Positions 51,905 through 60,924 are shown, counted from the stretch's first letter. The stretch is 64,000 nt of DNA from Rhodospirillales bacterium 24-66-33 (GCA_002281855.1 NCHQ01000008.1:1-64000), one strand, 5' to 3'. Numbers and translations are program-made. Notes: generated from the letters alone by a model not told the origin.

Positions 51905-52300
51905 ATGAGAACGCTCCTGGTCAGTTACGTCGTCGCCCTTGGCGTACTGGCCGTCATCGATGCCCTGTGGCTGGGTGTGGTTGCCCGGGAATTCTACAAG
52001 GAGCGTCTGGGTGACATGCTTCTGGACAAGCCTGTCTGGAGCGCCGCCATCCTCTTCTATCTGGTGCATGCGGCCGGTATCGCAGTCTTCGCCGTCCCGC
52101 CCAGCGTGTCGGCCGGCGCGTGGTGGAGCGCCGTGCTCTATGGCGGCCTGTTCGGCTTCTGTGTCTATGCGGCGTACGATCTGACCAATCTCGCGACTCT
52201 GCGGGGCTGGCCCCTGGCCGTGAGCGTCGTCGATCTCGCCTGGGGTACGGTGGCGACGGCCGCCGCAACCCTCGTGGCCTTCCTGGTCGTGAAGTCCTGA
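51905..52300 (+). CDS. DUF2177-family membrane protein
   Basis: It has 131 residues with four hydrophobic segments (TLLVSYVVALGVLAVIDALW, SAAILFYLVHAAGIAVFAV, SAVLYGGLFGFCVYAAYDLT, VSVVDLAWGTVATAAATLVA). The layout DALWLGVV-x-F-Y at the end of the first segment and AAYDLTNLATL in the third fits DUF2177, of unknown function. Its stop directly abuts the stop of the acetyltransferase gene on the other strand. Confidence 0.85.
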   Translation: MRTLLVSYVVALGVLAVIDALWLGVVAREFYKERLGDMLLDKPVWSAAILFYLVHAAGIAVFAVPPSVSAGAWWSAVLYGGLFGFCVYAAYDLTNLATLRGWPLAVSVVDLAWGTVATAAATLVAFLVVKS

Positions 52301-52570
52301 TCAGCGTTTGCTGTCGTCGAATTCGGGGTGACGGCGTACGTACGCGACGACGAAGCTGCAAGCCGGGACGATCTTGAATCCCTGCTTGCGCGTGTCTTCG
52401 AGAGCGGCTTTCACCACGCGCGCGCCGATCCCTTTTCCTTCATCCTGCGGCGGCACCTCGGTGTGCGTGAAGATGCGTGTGTCTCCCTGCTGGCGATAGA
52501 CCGCGATCGCCACTCCATGGTCCACGGGCAGTTCATACCTTTGCTGCGCGGCGTTGTGCGTGACGCTCAT
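52301..52570 (-). CDS. Small GNAT-like N-acetyltransferase (YidJ/NATD1 type)
   Basis: It has 89 residues from the ATG at 52570, with GAGAGG 6 bases upstream. It contains the short GNAT core: FTHTEVPPQDEGKGIGARVV (the acetyl-CoA pyrophosphate loop Q/R-x-x-G-x-G/A), then LEDTRKQGFKIVPACSFVVA and YVRRHPEF. These minimal acetyltransferases occur across bacteria with unknown acceptors. An EcfG-like motif lies 60 bases upstream. Confidence 0.85.
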   Translation of the reverse strand: MSVTHNAAQQRYELPVDHGVAIAVYRQQGDTRIFTHTEVPPQDEGKGIGARVVKAALEDTRKQGFKIVPACSFVVAYVRRHPEFDDSKR

Positions 52571-52593
52571 GGACAACCTCTCGAATGACCCCT

Positions 52594-52619
52594 GCGGCAC
52601 CTCGATCGAGAGGTGCCGC
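52594..52619. terminator. Perfect hairpin between the solute-binding protein and acetyltransferase genes
   Basis: GCGGCACCTC (52594-52603) pairs perfectly with GAGGTGCCGC (52610-52619) around a six-base loop. It lies 39 bases past the stop of the - strand solute-binding protein gene but has no T run on that strand, so termination is probable rather than certain. Confidence 0.55.
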
Positions 52620-52630
52620 CTTTAGTCGAA

Positions 52631-52655
52631 AACGCCAGGCCGCAGGACGGGTTGC
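52631..52655 (-). promoter_or_regulatory. EcfG-like promoter motif upstream of the acetyltransferase gene
   Basis: On the - strand GCAAC (52655-52651), 16 bases, CGTT (52634-52631). The hairpin at 52594-52619 lies between it and the ATG at 52570, so it would be part of the leader. Confidence 0.5.
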
Positions 52656-52657
52656 CC

Positions 52658-54229
52658 CTAGCGGTCGACCTCCCAGAACATGGGATAGGACGACTGGATC
52701 AACCCCTTGAGATCGGCCCTGTAACCTGCGGGGATCGTGAACTGCCCCCACATCAAGGACGGCACGAGTTCATAGGCGATCACCTGAATCTCGGCGGCGA
52801 TCTTCTTGCGCTCCTCGAGTGTGGCGGCACGGGTGAATGACTTCAGCAGCTCGGGGATCCGGTTGTCACAGGACCAGCCGGGAAAGTCGTTGCAGGTCGC
52901 CGCGACGTAGAAGTGCGTAAGCGGCGAGAACATGTCCGTGCCATTGGAATAGACTGGAAACATCGACCAGCCGTCCTTCTTGGCGCGACGCGCCAGGACG
53001 GTCGGCCAGTCGCGCGGCTGCTGTTCGACGTTGAAGCCGACGTCCTTCATGTTCTGCACGAGCACGCGCGACGCGGTCTGGCTGATCGAACCGGCAACCT
53101 CCAGAACGATCACCGGTTCGCCCTTGTAACCGGAGGCCTTCAGTTCGGCGCGCGCCGCTGCCAGATCGACCTTGGCAACGCCGCCGCCGACGTCGGTCGA
53201 CAGCGGTGCGCCGCACATCCAGAACGAGGAACAGTCCTTGGTCTGGTACTTGTCCGGCACGCCGATGGCCGTCAGCGTCGCATTCTGGTCGACGAGCTTC
53301 CACATCACCTTGCGTACCGCCGGATTGTCGAACGGCGGAAAGGCGTGGTTGAGACGGAAGTTGCCCTGGAACTGGTGGATGCCGCCCAGGCCCAGCAGCT
53401 TGACGGATTTCTCCTTTTCGAGAACCGGCAGCATGTCGAACGGCAGGTATTGCATGTAGTCGATTTCGCCGGCGATCAGCGCGTTTGCGCCGGTCGATGA
53501 ATCCGGCATGACCCGCAGCGTGAGCTGGTCGATCTTCACGTTCTTGCCGCCGGTAAGGAAATCCGGCGCTTCCTTGCGCGGAACATAGGCCGCGTTGCGC
53601 TCGAGGATCATGGCGTTTCCCGGCCGCCACTGATCCTTGACGAAGCGGAACGGGCCGGAGCCGATCGGCTCGGGAATCCGCTGGTCCGCAGGCGTCGCGG
53701 CAAGGCGTGCGGGCATCATCACCGGCAGCGGCGCATTGGGCTTGCCCAGCACCTCCAGCAGCAGCGGGAAAGGCTGCTTCAGGACCATCCTGATCGTCTT
53801 GGGATTCGCCGCCTCGAGGGTTGCGGTGTCCGCCATCAGCATCTTGCCCAGCGGGTCGCGGACCGACCAGCGCTTGAGCGAGGCGACGCAATCGTCGGCC
53901 GTTACCGGCGTGCCGTCATGCCACTTGAGGCCGTCCCGCAGGACGAAGGACCAGGAGAGCTTGTCGGGGCTGCTGTCGTAGCTCTCGACCATCTGGGGCT
54001 TGATCTCGCCCTTGTCGTTCATGGCAAACAGCGTGTCGAAGACATGCAGGCCGAAGGTTCTCGTGATCGCCGCCGTGGTCGCGTGCGGATCGAGGATGGT
54101 GACCTCGGATTCGAGTACGACCGTCAGCCCCTTCGCCGCGCGCGCCTCCCTCGGCCTGATCAGAGATGCACCCGCCAGGGCGACACCGCCCGCCATTGCC
54201 GTCCGACGCCCGATAGTATTACTACGCAT
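52658..54229 (-). CDS. ABC transporter substrate-binding protein, DppA/OppA family (SBP_bac_5)
   Basis: It has 523 residues from the ATG at 54229. The N-terminus has a twin-arginine-like signal (GRRTAMAGGVALAGASLI) ending near AREARAA, so the protein is likely exported by Tat. The family 5 solute-binding features follow: ESEVTILDPHATTAAITRTF, LRDGLKWHDGTPVTADDCVA, PIGSGPFRFVKDQW and RKVMWKLVDQNA. It would bind peptides or similar small molecules in the periplasm. No permease or ATPase genes are adjacent, so its partners are elsewhere or it is an orphan. Upstream lies a long hairpin at 54288-54320. Confidence 0.9.
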   Translation of the reverse strand: MRSNTIGRRTAMAGGVALAGASLIRPREARAAKGLTVVLESEVTILDPHATTAAITRTFGLHVFDTLFAMNDKGEIKPQMVESYDSSPDKLSWSFVLRDGLKWHDGTPVTADDCVASLKRWSVRDPLGKMLMADTATLEAANPKTIRMVLKQPFPLLLEVLGKPNAPLPVMMPARLAATPADQRIPEPIGSGPFRFVKDQWRPGNAMILERNAAYVPRKEAPDFLTGGKNVKIDQLTLRVMPDSSTGANALIAGEIDYMQYLPFDMLPVLEKEKSVKLLGLGGIHQFQGNFRLNHAFPPFDNPAVRKVMWKLVDQNATLTAIGVPDKYQTKDCSSFWMCGAPLSTDVGGGVAKVDLAAARAELKASGYKGEPVIVLEVAGSISQTASRVLVQNMKDVGFNVEQQPRDWPTVLARRAKKDGWSMFPVYSNGTDMFSPLTHFYVAATCNDFPGWSCDNRIPELLKSFTRAATLEERKKIAAEIQVIAYELVPSLMWGQFTIPAGYRADLKGLIQSSYPMFWEVDR

Positions 54230-54287
54230 GTAAATCTTCCCTTCTTCCCCAAAAGGTACCGTAGCGACCTTTCGGGACAAACGAAAC

Positions 54288-54320
54288 GGGCCGGCCTTCC
54301 CTTTTGGGGATGGCCGGCCC
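54288..54320. terminator. Long GC-rich hairpin between the 54348 gene and the solute-binding protein gene
   Basis: GGGCCGGCC (54288-54296) pairs with GGCCGGCCC (54312-54320), with an inner TCCC/GGGA pairing around TTTT. It may terminate the - strand transcript from the secreted-protein gene that ends at 54348, or act in the leader of the downstream gene. No T run follows on the - strand. Confidence 0.6.
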
Positions 54321-54347
54321 GAAGTCCGCTGGTCGGAAAGAAGAGCG

Positions 54348-54956
54348 CTATGCCGGCGACAGGAGTCGGCAAGTCACGCGGTCGACGAAGGTCGAGACGG
54401 GCGGTCCGTAAACCGGTACGCCCCACCGTTCGCCGGGACCGGCAGGCGAGAGTACGACTCGCGTATCCTGAACCGGTCGACCGCCATTGGTGAAAACACA
54501 CCCGACGACGGGATCGACGACACTGGCGCTGTTGTTGGTAACGTAAAGAACAGAGAGCCAGTTTTGCTGCGGCACCGCCTGCAGCCACGGGCTGTCGATC
54601 ACGACAGAGGGCACCGTCGGCCCTGCCGTTATGGGCACAACCCCCATGAGATTGCCTCGCGGCCGTTGCACCACCACCTTCGTGCCGACCGACTGGCTGG
54701 TCGGGTCGAAGGCCTTGTCAGCGGCCGTGCTCGGCATCGCGGCCTGTTGCTGCGGTGTCTGATTGTCCTTGCTCACGTTCTCGGGCGTCCAGACCTTGCC
54801 GGTTCGCTCGTCCTTGAACTGGGTCATCCCGTTCGCAGAAACACCGGCACCAATCATGCCGGGCGCCTGCGCAACAGGAGCCTGTGCGTGAGCCGGCATC
54901 GCAGACGCCACCGCAAGTGCGCTGGTGGCAAGGAACAGGGTGAAGTGGCGCTTCAT
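54348..54956 (-). CDS. Secreted protein of unknown function
   Basis: It has 202 residues. The ATG at 54956 has GGAG 6 bases upstream. A clear Sec signal peptide (RHFTLFLATSALAVASAMPAHAQ) is followed by a Gln/Pro/Ala-rich stretch and then a C-terminal domain of about 90 residues with two conserved-looking cysteines (VVGCVFTNGG and DRVTCRLLSP). The C-terminal domain is matched by the partial protein at 63690-64000 (IDCRFTNAG and DRAACRIVSP), so this is a paralogous pair. It lies 11 bp after the CsbD-like gene and is probably transcribed with it. Function unknown. Confidence 0.75.
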   Translation of the reverse strand: MKRHFTLFLATSALAVASAMPAHAQAPVAQAPGMIGAGVSANGMTQFKDERTGKVWTPENVSKDNQTPQQQAAMPSTAADKAFDPTSQSVGTKVVVQRPRGNLMGVVPITAGPTVPSVVIDSPWLQAVPQQNWLSVLYVTNNSASVVDPVVGCVFTNGGRPVQDTRVVLSPAGPGERWGVPVYGPPVSTFVDRVTCRLLSPA

Positions 54957-54967
54957 GTCGATGCTCC

Positions 54968-55288
54968 TCACATATCCTTCAAGCGGCGCTGTTCCCAGGT
55001 GCCGACCTGCGCCTCGGCAGCTTCGCGGGAAATCCCGTAACGGGTCTGGATCTTGCCGACGAGCTGATCGCGGCGGCCCTCGATGGCGAGAAGGTCGTCA
55101 TCGGTGAGTTGGCCCCACTGCTCCTTGACGGCGCCCTTGGTCTGGCTCCAGCTGCCCTTCATCTTCTCCCACATGGTCTGGGCATCGTTCTGGGTGGTTG
55201 TCTGCGCGGTCGTCTGCGCTGTGGCGGCGACCGGCACCGCGATGACGACGAGAGCGGCGCAAGCCGCCAAGCTGGCGAGTGAACGCAT
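54968..55288 (-). CDS. CsbD-like protein with signal peptide
   Basis: It has 106 residues. AGGAGGT lies 7 bases before the ATG at 55288. A signal peptide (SLASLAACAALVVIAVPVAA then TAQ) precedes a CsbD-like helical domain (WEKMKGSWSQTKGAVKEQWG, LTDDDLLAIEGRRDQLVGKI). CsbD proteins are stress-induced and usually cytoplasmic; an exported form is less common. An EcfG-like motif is found 28 bases upstream of the ATG. Confidence 0.88.
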   Translation of the reverse strand: MRSLASLAACAALVVIAVPVAATAQTTAQTTTQNDAQTMWEKMKGSWSQTKGAVKEQWGQLTDDDLLAIEGRRDQLVGKIQTRYGISREAAEAQVGTWEQRRLKDM

Positions 55289-55316
55289 TGGAACTACCTC
55301 CTGATTGGGACCTGTT

Positions 55317-55342
55317 AACGGTCCGACCAAACCCGAGGTTGC
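55317..55342 (-). promoter_or_regulatory. EcfG-like promoter motif upstream of the CsbD-like gene
   Basis: On the - strand GCAAC (55342-55338), 17 bases, CGTT (55320-55317), 28 bases before the ATG at 55288. Confidence 0.6.
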
Positions 55343-55364
55343 GATCGAGATCCGGCCGGCTGCC

Positions 55365-55514
55365 TCAGACCCAGAGAGACTTCAGGACGAAGGCGATCGG
55401 AATGACGATGATCATGGCGACGTACAGGTCCATCAACTCGCCCGCCAGCGGACCATGATCGGAATGATCCCGCATCACGATGTTCGACGTTTCGGGTACT
55501 TGCTTGGACTTCAT
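55365..55514 (-). CDS. Very small single-span membrane protein (49 aa)
   Basis: The 49-codon frame starts at an ATG with GGAGGGG about 4 bases upstream. A polar N-terminus (MKSKQVPETSNIVMRDHSDH) is followed by one membrane segment (LYVAMIIVIPIAFVLKSLWV). No known family. The ribosome binding site and an EcfG-like motif 35 bases upstream make it likely real. Confidence 0.72.
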   Translation of the reverse strand: MKSKQVPETSNIVMRDHSDHGPLAGELMDLYVAMIIVIPIAFVLKSLWV

Positions 55515-55549
55515 GATCCCCTCCACGATTGCCCCATCCTGAACAGATG

Positions 55550-55575
55550 AACGCCGCAATATCGGCGAGGGTTGC
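55550..55575 (-). promoter_or_regulatory. EcfG-like promoter motif upstream of the 49-residue membrane protein
   Basis: On the - strand GCAAC (55575-55571), 17 bases, CGTT (55553-55550). It lies in the gap after the hybrid kinase gene. Confidence 0.6.
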
Positions 55576-55612
55576 AGCGTCGTCGCGCGAATCGTGAGGA
55601 ATGTCGGCCGAA

Positions 55613-58171
55613 TCAGCGGACGGCGTGATCGAGAGCCTGTTGGAGGTCGATCGACGAGTAGGGCTTGGAAATGAATTGCATGCCTTCGCCCTGAAGCCCC
55701 GGGCGTCCATAACCGCTGGCGATCACGACGGGCAGAGAAGGGAACCGTTCCCGCACCTTTAGTGCCAGGTCCTCACCGCTCATGCCCGGCAGGCCGACGT
55801 CGGTCACCAGGAGGTCGTAGCCCTGCCCCCCGGCCAGGGCTTCCAGGGCGGCTTCGCCGCTACCCACCGCGGACACCGAGCACCCCAGCCGCTCCAGCAT
55901 GTCCGTGGTCGACATCCGGAGCAGGACCTCATCCTCGACCAGCAGGACTCGTCGCGCCCTGGTCTCCGATGGCGCCTGATGAGCAGATACCTCGAGAGAG
56001 GATACGGGCCGCGGTGCGGGCACGGGTCGCCGGTTTGCCAGCACGCTGCGCAGCTTCGCCGAAAGAGCATCGCTGCTGTAGGGCTTGGCGATCATGGGAT
56101 AGCCCGACCGGGTGTGATCCGGAATGAGGCCGCGGGCGAATCCCGAGGTCAGCAGCACACCGATTCTGGGTTGAAGGCGTTGCGCGAGCTGCGCGAGCTC
56201 GACGGCAGTGATCGTGCCCGGCATGACGATGTCCGTGAACAGGAGATCGAAGGCAGGATCCTTCTCCAGCATGACTGCCGCCACGTCGGGATCCTCAGCG
56301 GCTTCCACGCGATAGCCCCAGCCCTTGAGCATTTCCACGACAGCGCGTCGCACATCTTCGCTGTCTTCGACGACGAGTATCCGCTCGCTGCCGCTCACGG
56401 CGCTGCCTGGATGGGAAGGTTCCTCGCTCACCGGATCTTCGGTCCGCGGCAGATACAACTTGATGCTTGTGCCCTGCCCGATGGCGCTGTCGATCCGGAT
56501 GTGGCCGTTCGACTGGCGTACGAAGCCGTAGACCATGCTCAGGCCGAGGCCCGTGCCCTTGCCATCGCCCTTTGTCGTGAAGAACGGATCGAACGCCTGG
56601 GCCGCCACTTCGGGCGGCATACCGGTGCCCGTATCGCTTACGTCGACCAGGACATAGGGGCCAGGCGTCACGTCGGGGTGAAGCGCCGCATAACGACGAT
56701 CGAGCATCGCGTTGGAAATCTCGACGCGTACGGTGCCGCCGTCCGGCATGGCATCGCGCGCATTGATCGCGAGATTGAGAATGGCATTCTCGAGCTGTCC
56801 CGCGTCGATCCTGGCGTTCCATGGATCGTCCGCCATCTTTATCTCGATTCCGATCCGCTCCCCCAGCGAATGACGCATCAGCTCGGCGAGATCTCCCACC
56901 AGCCGGGCGACGTTGGTGGGCTGCGGCGTCAGCGGCTGTCGACGGGCGAAGGCCAGCAGCTGCTGCGTGAGGCGCGCGCCCCGATCGGCCGCCGCCGTCG
57001 CGCTCTGCACGCGCGACAGCATCGAGGCATTGTCGCCGGCCTCGCCCTTCAGGAGATCGAGATTTGCGCGAATGACCTGCAGAATATTGTTGAAATCGTG
57101 CGCCATGCCGCCGGTGAGCTGCCCCGTGGCCTCCATCTTCTGCCCCTGCCGCAGAGCCGCTTCGTCATGCAGCTTCTCGGTTATGTCGACGCACCGCACC
57201 ACCGCGCCACCACCCGACATCTCGCCACGATAGATTTCGTAGTCGCGCCCTTCATGCGCGACGCGTATGACCGCGGGGCCCGCTGAAGGCGTCTTGGCGA
57301 GATCGAGCGGCAGGAGAAGTGCCCGGGTCGCGGGTGACCGCTCCGACAGGAGCTGATCCAGGGTTGGCGGTGCCTGCTTACCCGGCACCCATTGCGCCAG
57401 CTTGGCAAAGGCTTCGTTCCACGCCACGACGGTCCGCTCACCGTCGATCACGAATATGGGATCGCGCAGGCTTTCGAGCGTTGCCTGGAGAAGTCGCGAT
57501 CGCCCGGCGAGCGCATGCTGGCTGCGTTCCAGACGGCCGGCGCCGTGCACGACGATGTAGATTCCCGCAATCAGACAGACGAACGCCCCGCCCATCACGA
57601 GGAGGCCGGCAATCTCCGCCTGCTCCTGCTCCGACCGCAACGCCGTCAGGCGCCGCGCCAGCAAGAGCCTCTGCCCCTCGACGAGCGCGTCGCCCAACAG
57701 GCGGACCTGTCCCAGCATCGCCCGGCCCGCCCCCGTTCGATCGAGCGCCAATGCCGCCTCGCGGCCCTGCGTCTGGTAGGCGCCGACGGTCGAATTCAGC
57801 TGGTCGAACTTCTGCGCCGTGATGTTGCGGAACTCATGGAACTGGCGCGTCGTGTCGGGGTCGCTTGCAACCGCGGCCTCGAGCTGACGCATGCTCGATT
57901 CGATCCTGAGGCGCGCCCGCTCGTAGGGCTCCAGACTGGTGGCGTCGCCGGTAAGCAGGTAGCCGCGCAGCCCGACTTCGGCATCCTGCACCGCGATCAC
58001 CGTCTCGCGCATCAGCGCCATCGTCTCGTAATTGGCCACCACCAGACGCTGCTGGCGCGCCGCGGATTTCGATTGGGAGAAGGCCAGCATGAGACCGGCT
58101 GCAATCAGCACGGCGAGCGTAATGCCGGCAATCACACCGGTCGACCGCGCAGAGCGCAGCAATTCAGGCAT
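55613..58171 (-). CDS. Hybrid sensor histidine kinase with CHASE3-like sensor, PAS, kinase core and two receivers
   Basis: It has 852 residues. Two membrane segments (GVIAGITLAVLIAAGLMLA and IAGLLVMGGAFVCLIAGIYI) flank a CHASE3-like periplasmic domain (VIAVQDAEVGLRGYLLTGD). A PAS domain follows (ESLRDPIFVIDGERTVVAWN). The kinase core has the phospho-acceptor His near residue 355 in GMAHDFNNILQ, then NLAINARDAM and DTGTGMPPEV of the ATPase. Two receivers end the protein (ILVVEDSEDVRR with LLFTDIVMPG; VLLVEDEVLLR with LLVTDVGLPG). The start at 58171 overlaps the stop of the previous kinase gene by 8 bp. A start 18 codons earlier is possible. It lies last in the phyR-kinase-kinase series and probably feeds the stress response (inference). 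Confidence 0.87.
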   Translation of the reverse strand: MPELLRSARSTGVIAGITLAVLIAAGLMLAFSQSKSAARQQRLVVANYETMALMRETVIAVQDAEVGLRGYLLTGDATSLEPYERARLRIESSMRQLEAAVASDPDTTRQFHEFRNITAQKFDQLNSTVGAYQTQGREAALALDRTGAGRAMLGQVRLLGDALVEGQRLLLARRLTALRSEQEQAEIAGLLVMGGAFVCLIAGIYIVVHGAGRLERSQHALAGRSRLLQATLESLRDPIFVIDGERTVVAWNEAFAKLAQWVPGKQAPPTLDQLLSERSPATRALLLPLDLAKTPSAGPAVIRVAHEGRDYEIYRGEMSGGGAVVRCVDITEKLHDEAALRQGQKMEATGQLTGGMAHDFNNILQVIRANLDLLKGEAGDNASMLSRVQSATAAADRGARLTQQLLAFARRQPLTPQPTNVARLVGDLAELMRHSLGERIGIEIKMADDPWNARIDAGQLENAILNLAINARDAMPDGGTVRVEISNAMLDRRYAALHPDVTPGPYVLVDVSDTGTGMPPEVAAQAFDPFFTTKGDGKGTGLGLSMVYGFVRQSNGHIRIDSAIGQGTSIKLYLPRTEDPVSEEPSHPGSAVSGSERILVVEDSEDVRRAVVEMLKGWGYRVEAAEDPDVAAVMLEKDPAFDLLFTDIVMPGTITAVELAQLAQRLQPRIGVLLTSGFARGLIPDHTRSGYPMIAKPYSSDALSAKLRSVLANRRPVPAPRPVSSLEVSAHQAPSETRARRVLLVEDEVLLRMSTTDMLERLGCSVSAVGSGEAALEALAGGQGYDLLVTDVGLPGMSGEDLALKVRERFPSLPVVIASGYGRPGLQGEGMQFISKPYSSIDLQQALDHAVR

Positions 58172-59891
58172 TCGCCGGCTCGTCTGCGCCAGGTGTCGGG
58201 AAAACGACGACAACCCTATTGCCACCGTCTTGCTTGCGATCGATGGAGACTTCGCCGCCGAGCTGCATGGCGAGACCGCGGATCAGGGTGAGACCGAAAC
58301 CGCCCCTGCCGTCGGTCGCGGGCGTGTCGGCACCGCGGGCGACCCCGTTGTCTTCGATGACCAGTTCCACTTCATCGCCCCGCTCGCTGGTCTCGATACG
58401 GATCTCCGGCGAAGGGGTCCGGCCGAAATCGTGCGTGAGTGCAATGCTCACGGCTTCCGTAACGATCAGGCCGATCGGAATGGCCGTGTCGGGACCGACC
58501 GCCATGATCGGCGCACGGATGTGGTAGCGCGGAGCGTGTTTGCCACCCGGCGTGCGGCCAACCGATATCTGCCGCACGAGATCGCTGATGAACTGCTGGA
58601 AATCCACCAGCGACCAGCTCGACCGCTCATAGAGATGGCGGTGCAGAATCGACAAGGTGAGGACGCGATTCTGCGCATCGCCAAAGAAGCGGCGTATGCG
58701 CGGTGACCTGATCTCACCGGCCTGGAGATTCAGCAGGCTGGAAATCATCTGCAGGTTGTTCTTCACCCGATGGTGTATCTCGCGAAGCATATGGTCGCGT
58801 TGCTCCAGGTTCGCCCGCAGCGCCGCCTCACGACTGGCGATGGTTTCGGCCATGGCCGTGACGCCGGCGCCGACGGAGGCCATTTCCGGGCTCCAGGGCC
58901 GCGGCGGGGCCAACGTGATGCTTTCGCCGCGCGCGACCTTGTCGGCGAAATCCTGGATATAGCGGAGCGGCCTGACACACCAGCGGTCCGCCCCGAACCA
59001 GATCACCAGCAGGACCACCGCCGACGCCAGAGCGACGAAGAAGACGCCGGCCCACGCGCCGGCAAACGCCAGCGGCGTTTCCGTGATGGGTGCCGACACC
59101 ACCGCGAACAACGCGTTAGCGCCGACGGGACGGATCCAGAATTCGTAGTAAGCCCCGTCCTGTCCGAAGTCGGAAATTCTGAGCTGGTTGTTCGACAGCG
59201 CTTCGGCCAGTCGTGCCGCCACCGGCAGCCTGCGCATCGCTGTCGCATCGCCCCCGAGGGGCGTGCCGGACCGGTCGATGACCGCAACGGCGGTACCGGC
59301 GGTGCCTTCGGCGTGGGCGGCCGTCTGCGCGAGTGCCTTGAGCGTGATACCCAGGGCGCACATGCCCCTGAAGGTCCCGTCCCGCAGGACGGGAATGGCA
59401 ATGGGAATGACTGCGCTCGGCGACACACGGCTTGCGATCGCCTCGCCGACGACCAACTCCTTGCTACGCTGCGCCTTCCGGAAGAAGTCGCGGTCGGAGA
59501 AATTCATGCCGATCGCCCGCTGCGCCGTGGCGCAGCGGGCGGTCCCCTGCACATCGGTGACAAAGGCCGCGGAGTACTGGCCCGGATAGGTCTCGAGCAG
59601 CTTGGAGAGGTAGCTTTCGCACCGGCCAACGGTCTCAGCCGGCGGGTCTAGCCGGGCACTGTCGCCGACCGATTCATCCGCGCAGGCAGCCGTCAGCATT
59701 CTTCGCGAGGCGTCGAACAGGCCGGCATATCGCGCGACGGCCAGATCGGAGACCGATTCCAGCGCCGCCGCCCTCTGCGAAACCGCAGCCTGTTCCTGGC
59801 GCTCCGCCTGCCAGACCGCCAGCCCTAGCACCGGCAGCAAGGCCAGCGCTACGAGCGTAACGAGCTTGGTACGAAGCGACCATCGCGCCAC
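58164..59891 (-). CDS. Sensor histidine kinase, HisKA_2/HWE type, with Cache-like sensor domain
   Basis: It has 575 residues. The N-terminal membrane segment (LVTLVALALLPVLGLAVWQA) and a second one near residue 280-300 (AGVFFVALASAVVLLVIWFG) bracket a periplasmic Cache-like sensor. A HAMP-like linker leads to the HisKA_2 motif LREIHHRVKNNLQMISSLLN near residue 372, and to an ATPase domain (VTEAVSIALTHDF, VIEDNGVARGADT, GFGLTLIRGL). This kinase class phosphorylates PhyR in alphaproteobacteria. It starts 14 bp after phyR, so it is the most likely cognate kinase. Confidence 0.9.
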   Translation of the reverse strand: MARWSLRTKLVTLVALALLPVLGLAVWQAERQEQAAVSQRAAALESVSDLAVARYAGLFDASRRMLTAACADESVGDSARLDPPAETVGRCESYLSKLLETYPGQYSAAFVTDVQGTARCATAQRAIGMNFSDRDFFRKAQRSKELVVGEAIASRVSPSAVIPIAIPVLRDGTFRGMCALGITLKALAQTAAHAEGTAGTAVAVIDRSGTPLGGDATAMRRLPVAARLAEALSNNQLRISDFGQDGAYYEFWIRPVGANALFAVVSAPITETPLAFAGAWAGVFFVALASAVVLLVIWFGADRWCVRPLRYIQDFADKVARGESITLAPPRPWSPEMASVGAGVTAMAETIASREAALRANLEQRDHMLREIHHRVKNNLQMISSLLNLQAGEIRSPRIRRFFGDAQNRVLTLSILHRHLYERSSWSLVDFQQFISDLVRQISVGRTPGGKHAPRYHIRAPIMAVGPDTAIPIGLIVTEAVSIALTHDFGRTPSPEIRIETSERGDEVELVIEDNGVARGADTPATDGRGGFGLTLIRGLAMQLGGEVSIDRKQDGGNRVVVVFPTPGADEPANA

Positions 59892-59905
59892 GTTTCGTCC
59901 CGAAC

Positions 59906-60721
59906 TCAGATCGAAACGGTGTCGAGGGCCTGCGCGATCGCCGCACGGAGAAGATCGGGATCGAAAGGCTTGGAGATCACGAACGCCGGCTCGACCTGCT
60001 TGCCCGTGAGCAGTCGCTCCGGGAAGCCTGTCACGAAGATCACGGGCACCGACATCGACTTCATGATCTGGTTGACGGCCGAAATGCCGCTATCGGAGCC
60101 GCGCAGCTGGATATCGGCCAGCACCAGATGCGGCGAATGCTTCCTGGCGAGTTCGATGGCAGCTTTCTCGGTCGCGGCAATACCCACGACCTCGTGGCCG
60201 GCATTGCGAACGATGTCGGCCACGTCGAGCGCAATCACCGCCTCGTCTTCGATCACGAGGATGCGTACCGAGGCAACCCGCTGCAGTTCTCGCCGCGCTT
60301 CCTCGAGGCTGCGCTCGGCAGCTTCGATGCTGATGCCGAGCACATGAGCCGCATCGCTGACGGTGAATCCCTCGAGAACCGTCAGCAACAGGACCTGGCG
60401 CTGCATCGGCGCCATATCGGTCAGGGATTCCTTCAGTCGGCCACGGACGCTTTCGCCGCCGCTCGCGGCCGCTTCGATATCGCCGAACGGCTGACGCAGC
60501 CGGTGAAAGAGCGCGAACACGCCGAGCTTGGTGTCCTCGGCCTCGGCGATCAGCTCCGGCTGTTGCACCGCCACCTCGGCACACAAACGAACCCATTCGT
60601 CGCCCTGCTGCTGGGAACCGGTCACGGCCCGCGCGTACCGACGCAGGAACGGCAGGGTCCTGGTGATCGCCTCGGACACCTTCTTCGAAGCTACCTCTTC
60701 AGCCACGTCCTTCTCCCTCAT
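59906..60721 (-). CDS. phyR: PhyR, general stress response regulator (sigma-like domain plus receiver)
   Basis: It has 271 residues from the ATG at 60721; a GTG one codon earlier is also possible. Residues 1-150 are an ECF sigma-like domain (LPFLRRYARAVTGSQQQGDE, then MQRQVLLLTVLEGFTVSDAA) without true promoter-binding function. Residues 152-271 are a receiver with the phospho-acceptor Asp203 in LVLADIQLRGSDSG, FVTGFPERLLTG and the Lys in VISKPFDP. Phosphorylated PhyR binds NepR and frees the sigma factor. Neighbours are two sensor kinases downstream and ECF and NepR genes on the other strand. Confidence 0.95.
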   Translation of the reverse strand: MREKDVAEEVASKKVSEAITRTLPFLRRYARAVTGSQQQGDEWVRLCAEVAVQQPELIAEAEDTKLGVFALFHRLRQPFGDIEAAASGGESVRGRLKESLTDMAPMQRQVLLLTVLEGFTVSDAAHVLGISIEAAERSLEEARRELQRVASVRILVIEDEAVIALDVADIVRNAGHEVVGIAATEKAAIELARKHSPHLVLADIQLRGSDSGISAVNQIMKSMSVPVIFVTGFPERLLTGKQVEPAFVISKPFDPDLLRAAIAQALDTVSI

Positions 60722-60924
60722 CACTCGAAACTCTCGCCGCTATCCGACCCGTGACCTACAGTACGCTGTGTAAGGCCCGAGACAACTACCGAACCATCGC
60801 CGGCGGCCTGATCGGTTGACCAATGACCGGCGCCGCCTTCCAGCAAAACCAAGACAACGCGAGATGACCCGGCGACGCACGCGCATCGCCCGGCCGCACC
60901 CCCTCTGACCAACTTGTTACCGCC
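60722..60924. other. Region between phyR and the 27-residue membrane protein gene
   Basis: About 200 bp with no gene seen. It must carry any phyR-specific promoter, though transcription could also read through from the EcfG promoter at 61041-61065. No full motif was found here. Confidence 0.5.
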
